Source of the DNA: Gloeopeniophorella convolvens
Taxonomy: Eukaryota; Basidiomycota; Agaricomycetes; Russulales
Length of the DNA: 64,000 nt
Assembly (NCBI GenBank): GCA_022496205.1
Contig: WTXD01000001.1
Location: forward strand, 2,046,001 to 2,110,000
Direction of reading: 5' to 3'
A program made the translations under genes and the position numbers. Below, piece by piece: positions 58,317 through 64,000 of the stretch; positions within the stretch are counted from its first letter, which is position 1, and each line of letters starts with the position of its first letter. A model generated the notes under the pieces. It saw only the letters and a list, made by a program, of their open reading frames with translations. It was not told the DNA's origin and made no database searches.

Positions 58317-58643
58317 AGCATATGATCTTGCGATGAGGCGTCGTGCGCGCGGGCGCGGAGAAACACGCGCGCAACCTAGTTTACGCATACCTATGCACCC
58401 ACGGCTACGCTATTACCTACACGCTTGGACGTTCTCGTAGCTCATTAATCCAGACTGGTACGGACACACGTGAAGCAGGAGTAAGTAGTTGAGAAGCACA
58501 CAACCATCCCTAGGCAGATTGCATATACCCCGCCATCGTTAGAAAAGAACAAACCTGACATACACGTTCCTTACAAAGCGATATTACTGTCCTACCTGCT
58601 CTGCTTTGCCCCCAAACCCAAATCCACTCGGGAATAGAGCCGA
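58317..58643. other. Convergent intergenic region
   Basis: Between Skt5-like and ASK1 stops. Nothing recognised. Confidence 0.5.
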
Positions 58644-60690
58644 CTAACCGTCACGACCTCCCCCACCCCATGGCGTCGGACTCTCCTCGATGCGCCCCGC
58701 GCGCGCGAGCTGCGTCCCAATGCCGATTGTGTCCTGCAACAGGTCCGCACCAAGCATGCGCAGTTGCGCGTCCCGCGCACCACGCTCCGCTGGCGGTGCG
58801 CCAAACACGGTCTCCTCGGGCCCGCTCCCACCCTCATCCCCATCTAGAGAGTCAAATGAGTCGTCTGCGCCAACGCCGCTCGCTGCTGCACGCGCGAAGG
58901 GGTGTACCGGCGCCAGTGCCGCCGCGGCGTCCGGGTCTGCATCAAGCGAATCGTCCTCGTCATCAAAATCATCGTCCTCGTCATCATGGTCGTGCCGCCC
59001 GCGCTGGCGTGACGCAAGCAGGAACGCCGCGCTCGGGTGCGCCGTGTTGTGCACCGAGTCCTCGGAGGACGACGTCGATGACATTGACAGATCATCGCTT
59101 TCTGGCGTCACATCCGCGAATAGATGTGGGCGTGATGGTAAGGGTGTCTCCGGCGCCGGGGCTGGGTCGTGGGCGTACGTGGCCGCAGGCGCAGGCGCAG
59201 GGGTGGCGTAGTAGGATGGCGTCGACTGTCCGCCAACAGAAGGGGTGTCGGCCACCGAGGCCGCCGATGAAACGGAAGAGGTGGAGTACCAGTGCTGCGG
59301 GTCACGCCCGAGGCCGACTCGACGCATCATGCTGTCGAGTTCAGGATCCGCTGCAAGGCTCGTGCTGCCGTGGCTGGTGTCGCCGCCTGGGCCCGCGCCG
59401 CGGGTGTATCGTGCAAGAGATGGGGGCGTCGGCACGGCGCTGCCGCTTGCGCTCGTCATGGTATTCGACTCGCCGTTTGCAGAGCGCAACGCGTCGCGCA
59501 CAAGAGCGCGCCGGATGTCCTCTGCCGCGCGCTTGGCAGGCGAACGGGCCAATGTGGGTAGCGTTGCGAACGCGAGAGTCACAGGTGGAGACATGCCTGC
59601 GGTTAATGTGAACTCGTCCTCGTCTTCGGCCGCTGGCGGGGTCTGCGGTGGTGGGGCACGAAGGTCGATAACCCCGGACCACTCCAGTGGGTCGGCACGC
59701 GGAGGGAGGTATGGATTGCGCGCAGGAGTCACTGCTTTGGGGCGGGGCGCAGGCGGTGCGGCGGTCTGGGTGCGCGCGGTAGGTCGTGGTTTCTGCAGAG
59801 TAGCGGGGGCTGGTGCTGGTGCTCTTGCTTGGGGATGCACCGTTTCGTCATCTGTGGCTGTGACATCGGTACGCTTGGACAGATCTACTGCAGAGAAGGC
59901 GCCGATTGATACGCTTGAGAAGGAAGCCGGCCGAGGCTCGGACTGCGCGAATTCACGAAGTTCACGGTCCAGGCGTACAAGTGGCGACTCCAGCGACGCA
60001 TTCCAAGAGGGATCACCAGCAGGTGGCTGAGGTGTAAACGAAGTGTTGTTTGTTCCCCATGTCCTTCCTGCGGCTGCCGCTGGGGTGGACGAGACTGCAG
60101 CATGCGCGGGTAGGAAGGAGCTCTCGGAGGGTGTACGATTCGGATCAAAGGTAGCATCCAAGCTGGGATCTAGAGTACTTGGGGACTGCTCCGTGTCCAA
60201 TGTGTTGCGGTTTTCGTCCATAGGGGCGTCGGCGGACGGTTCCTGCACCGAGGACAGATCCTCATAGATGGGTATGCGCACTTGCGCGGCCTGCTCGTAA
60301 AAGGAAGTCCAAAACTGCAAGTACGAGAATGTTACGCGCTAGAATCGGGGAGACAGAACAGAGACTCACCTTGGCTGCCTCACGTACCGGCTCCGTCCCG
60401 ATCGAATAGCGTTTGAATGCGGGTAGGATGCGGTTCGACAGGACTTGCTGCATCTTGGAAAAGTCGGCGTCAATGTCCTGGGGGTCGGTCAGTTCAATAG
60501 GCATGGCATGCACAAGAGCGTGGAGTCCCCGAACCTGAAGCCTGAGCGTGATAAGTTGGTCGATTTGGTCGATTTGGTCATGGATAGACGCGGTGGTATC
60601 GAGGCCAGCGACAACGATAGACGCGGGGTCACCATTCGGTTGCCATCGCGGTGGATTGGGAGGGATGGGCCGGAGCTCTTTAGTCGCCAT
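58644..60690 (-). CDS. ASK1: DASH complex subunit Ask1
   Basis: Ask1 is part of the fungal DASH/Dam1 ring that couples kinetochores to microtubule ends. Exon 1 (60690-60535) gives MATKELRPIPPNPPRWQPNG and HDQIDQIDQLITLRLQ. A 57-nt intron without a stop (60534-60478) is removed so that DIDADFSKMQQVLSNRILPA follows directly, as the family requires. Then FKRYSIGTEPVREAAK and, after a second intron, FWTSFYEQAAQVRIPIYEDL. These first 110 residues are the conserved Ask1 domain. The remaining 500 residues are low-complexity, rich in Pro, Ala, Ser and acidic stretches (DHDDEDDDFDDEDDSLDADP), with SP/TP sites suited to CDK/Aurora control (inferred), and end in SPTPWGGGGRDG. Long plus-strand frames opposite this GC-rich part are shadows. 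Confidence 0.9.
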
Positions 60691-61291
60691 CGGCGTCTGT
60701 TGGCGGGTGGCACAGTCGGTGTTGGATAACAGTGGCTCAATGTTGTTATTGTATGAGTTGGCTCAGCGCTGTTGCCAAGACATCGTTGTTCTCCAATCCG
60801 CTGTGGGAACAGAATTGAGAGGCGATGACCGGGAGCTCGGCTCACCGACCGGGGCTATCAACGGTTTAACATTTTGCGCGTGCGTCTCATGCCAGACACA
60901 ACGACAATGAACATCACAGCACACCTTTCCTGTCTACTTGTCCCAGCCTAGCCATCAGACATTTCCTGGGTACCTCGAGAGCTGCTCGTTCTTTGTGGGA
61001 GGTTGGAAAGGAGGAGAGTCTCGTCGTCGCTGGCTCGGGCCACACAACTGAGATTCCGTCGTGATGCGACTCGGCCATTTTGATTGCGATCATCCGTGTT
61101 TCTTATGTATGACCACCAGACCATATTAGACGGTGGCATGCCTCACGCCCACTTCTAGGGTTGTTCTACTCCTCCACGACCTTCCGCAGCCTCGTTCTGC
61201 GTACGTCCCCATTCTCTCGACACGACACCCCTCTGATCCGCGTTATAGGTCTTCTCTTTTCGTCTCGGGTCTCATTTTTTCTTCAGCCTTG
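60691..61291. promoter_or_regulatory. Divergent promoter region
   Basis: Between ASK1 (minus) and the Ser/Thr-rich gene (plus). The last 100 bases are pyrimidine-rich. No defined element. Confidence 0.45.
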
Positions 61292-63704
61292 ATGGCACCT
61301 TTTTTGCGCAGCATGTCCCGGCGGCGTCCCGAGGTCATCATTCGTTCCGATGATGCTGCAGGGAACCTTGATGTGGGTTCTGGTGCGTGCATAAAGGCAA
61401 TCTTCTGCTCTGAGCAAGACTGAACGCATGGCTTTTCCTACCCCTCCAGCCTCCGGGGACCAGAGCGGCTCGCAGGACGGCCGCTCATCTTCCTCTGACC
61501 ATGGCACGTCGCAGACGACCTCCACTCAATCGTCATCGTCGTCCTCTTCACATTCGAGTGACACTCCCTCCGCTTCTTCTAAGCCACCATACACTTCGTT
61601 GGGACCCACGTCCAGTGGTGGGTTTTCTTCCAACAGGGGCTCTACATCTTCCTCCAGTAAGGGTACGGGGGGCGTTTCGGCTCCTGCGACGGCGTCGTTG
61701 GAGTCTTCATCAGCCGTGTCTGTTACACCGACACCTTCCAGTAGCGGTGCGTACTTGATTTGCTCACTGAACCATGCGCATCTCATGTTCCTTACCCCAG
61801 GCTCGAGCCAGAATGCGGATCCAACTGTAACGCATCCAGGTACTGGAACCGAGAGCGCGCATACCGGCTCGTCGACATCATTGGGTTCATCCAGTGAGGA
61901 TCGATCCACAACTCAACCTCCATGATCATCTATTGACGGGGGTTATAACATCATTCGTACATGACAGGTTCTACCAGTTCATCAGAAACGGCCTCGTCCA
62001 CATCCCGATCCTCATCGTCGACTTCTGATTCTTCTTCGGCCTCTAGGCCCACAGCATCTGGAACATCTTCTGCTTCCAGTACTACGTCAGCTACCTCGGG
62101 TACGGAGAGCGCGCCGGCATCTTCCCAGACCAGTATGCAGTCCTCCCTACGTACATGGCATGCTCATCCATCCCCAAACCAGAGTCCACGTCTTCACAAA
62201 TTCCGCAAAGCGCTAGTAGCACTGGGTCTCAAGCTTCCAGTACTTCGCCACCCGGTGTACAGAGCAGCACTGGCCTGAGCGGAGGTTCTTCGGCGCTTAA
62301 CACGAGCAAGGGTTCGTCAGTCGTTTCCACTCCCTCTCTGCCTCCACCTTCCTCTGCACCGTCTACCCCTGCACCGTCTTCTTCTACCTCGCCGCCTTCA
62401 GCCCCAACTTCTGTTCAGAACCCAGCCTCTGGCTCTAGCTCAGGCGGGAATGGCAGTCCGAATGGTGCTAGCGGAGGGCCGACAGCGACTAACTCTACGG
62501 AGGCCTCTCCCGCCCCTACTTCTACTTCCGACAACGCCCAACAGACAAGCAGCGGCCGGCAGGACACGAGAACATCATCCACATCCACATCCACATCCAC
62601 ATCCACATCCACATCCACATCCACATCCACATTCACAAGCACTGCCTCTGCGAGTACAGCCACAGGGACAGGTGGCACCCTAGTCCCGCAGCCTCCTGCA
62701 AGTCCGCCATCCAGTGGGGATACAAATTCGCCTCAGGTGTTAACCAGTGATTCGAATTCCACAGCAGCCTCATCTACCTCTGCGGGTAGTTCGAGCCTCA
62801 TCAGCGTGACTACCACTGGCTTTGCTCCATTTCGCTCTTCTCTCAATTCTGGGTTCGTAGTCGTCTCATGTATACTGTGTCCCATCTGACGCTTGTCCAG
62901 TGGTCCCAAAGCTGCCGTGGCTAATAACGACGCGTCTGGTTCAACAAGTGCTAGTGGACCATCGCCGACAAATGCACCGGCGCCCATCGTCAGCTCTTCC
63001 AGCGGCTTCACATTGTCTTCGAGCCCTGTTACCTCTATTTTAACCAGCACCTCCTTCACTAGCATTAATGGCACGTCAAGTCCGATAGTAGTGACTAATA
63101 CAGTTACAACCACGGTGCCAACGCTTGTGCCGGCAGCTAATGCAAAGCAGTATGATTACCTTAGATCCACTGCTAAAAGTTGCACTGACGACACCTTAGC
63201 AGCTCTGTTCCCGTCGCGGCGATCGCCGCACCAGTCTCAATCATTGCATGCATTGCTCTTCTTGTCGCTGGACTCTTCTGCTATCGGCGACGCCGGCGAA
63301 CCCGTCGCGGTGACACACTCACATTCGATTTCGAGCCAGCACCGCAGATGCGCGAGACGCCTGCTTCGCAGGTTTCCCAGCCATTGTCTCTTCCCGTGCT
63401 CCCGCCTCTGCAAGGTTTAGGTGGTTGGAACGACCCGCCTCCTGCCGCATTTGGGTCCTCTACGACTGTGCAGGACCCGTTTGCAGACCCTCCGGGGCTT
63501 CCCGTGATCATTCCACCCTCTCCGGAGTCCCCCCGAACTCGCAGAGCCCGTTTGAGCCACCGCAAGCCAGTGGCGGATCCCTTCGCGGATCCTCCTGTGT
63601 TTGCATCGACGCCAGAGAGTGTTAATGATGGGCCAAGCCGGCTCAGCTCAACCAGCTCAGTGGTTGCGTCTGCGGTCGGCTCAGTGCGGAATAGTGAGGT
63701 ATGA
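61292..63704 (+). CDS. Ser/Thr-rich mucin-like single-pass membrane protein
   Basis: Start chosen at ATG 61292 (MAPFLRSMSRRRPEVIIRSD), spliced to SGDQSGSQDGRSSSSDHGTS; a start at 61313 is possible. About 500 residues are mostly Ser, Thr, Pro, Gly and Ala, a likely O-glycosylated stalk interrupted by four or more short introns. It contains a hexamer-coded Ser-Thr run (62577-62632) and a segment TSINGTSSPIVVTNTVTTTV before the membrane helix AAIAAPVSIIACIALLVAGL, followed by FCYRRRRRTRRGD. The cytoplasmic tail of about 130 residues has DPFADPPGLPVIIPPSPESP and RKPVADPFADPP, repeated DPFADPP blocks common in mushroom transmembrane proteins with mid-region helices. No clear signal peptide is visible. 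The build resembles cell-wall stress sensors or signalling mucins, but there is no WSC domain, so the role is unproven. Confidence 0.72.
62577..62632. repeat. Hexanucleotide microsatellite, unit ACATCC
   Basis: About nine near-perfect units, in frame in the Ser/Thr-rich gene, coding alternating Ser and Thr (TCC ACA). Number of units can vary by slippage without breaking the frame. Confidence 0.92.
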
Positions 63705-64000
63705 TGCATTCTTATGTGTACGAACCAAATTGGAACTGACTACTTGGTAAGGTTGGGTGTGCCATGTAACCTGCTGTTATACCGGGGAGGTGTGGCGCTG
63801 AAGAGGGGGGACAGTGTGGTTTGTTTCTTGGCATTTTACTCAATGGACATTGATATGATGCATGCACACTGGAGATCGACGTGAATTTCCGACCCGATAT
63901 GGCGCGGAAATTTCAACTATCCTGGACATTTCGGGAATGTTTCTGATGGCTTCCCTGGCAGGATATGCACCCGATATGTGCAGGAAGAGCTGAATCTCCT
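63705..64000. other. 3' flank at window edge
   Basis: No feature recognised. Confidence 0.5.

Noticed and set aside
58670..60030. Long plus-strand open frames opposite ASK1
   Set aside because: They mirror the GC-rich low-complexity part of ASK1, are Arg/Ala-rich and carry no motif; the minus-strand Ask1 domain explains the region.
62577..62632. Short direct repeats that could suggest a CRISPR-like array
   Set aside because: Uninterrupted 6-bp units with no spacers, coding Ser-Thr in a eukaryotic gene; a microsatellite.

Overview
The window is nuclear DNA of a filamentous basidiomycete, most likely an Agaricomycete. Genes are packed on both strands and cut by many short GT-AG introns (mostly 45-75 nt). 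The contents include a DASH-complex Ask1, a prenylated Skt5-like chitin-synthase activator, an atypical G-alpha of the type expanded in mushrooms, ATG101 (absent from budding yeast) and a tRNA-Ser with an intron. There is no bacterial operon structure, CRISPR array or virus-like block. All gene models below were assembled by eye from exon frames, splice sites and remembered family motifs; no search was run.

Layout. 1-5 kb: the 3' end of ATG101, tRNA-Ser(CGA), a PRXL2-type AhpC/TSA protein with micro-exons, and an RRT8/EI24-like membrane protein. 5-16 kb: an F-box protein, a decayed unknown gene, and two tandem hexose transporters followed by about 2 kb without a gene. 16.6-26.4 kb: one gene for a giant 3,110-residue DUF6606/DUF3638/DUF3645 protein with a P-loop and a DEAH box. 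27-37 kb: a small membrane-anchored unknown, a tail-anchored aldo/keto reductase, tRNA-dihydrouridine synthase DUS2, exocyst EXO84, and a frameshifted gene with a nuclease-like motif. 37-46 kb: a J-domain/ankyrin/coiled-coil protein, a 700-bp TA-flanked inverted-repeat element, a small unknown, and proteasome alpha5. 46-56 kb: an atypical G-alpha, a second tail-anchored aldo/keto reductase, and a tandem pair of flavin monooxygenases of which one is a pseudogene. 56-64 kb: Skt5-like protein, DASH Ask1, and a Ser/Thr-rich single-pass surface protein.

Most genes are housekeeping (autophagy, tRNA modification, exocytosis, proteolysis, spindle, cell wall). Accessory features are the duplicated families (hexose transporters, aldo/keto reductases, FMOs), the decayed genes and the transposon. 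Nothing in the window forms a convincing new multi-gene system. The most unusual items are the giant P-loop/DEAH protein, the micro-exons and GC-AG introns, the tail-anchored reductase pair, and the J-domain/ankyrin fusion.
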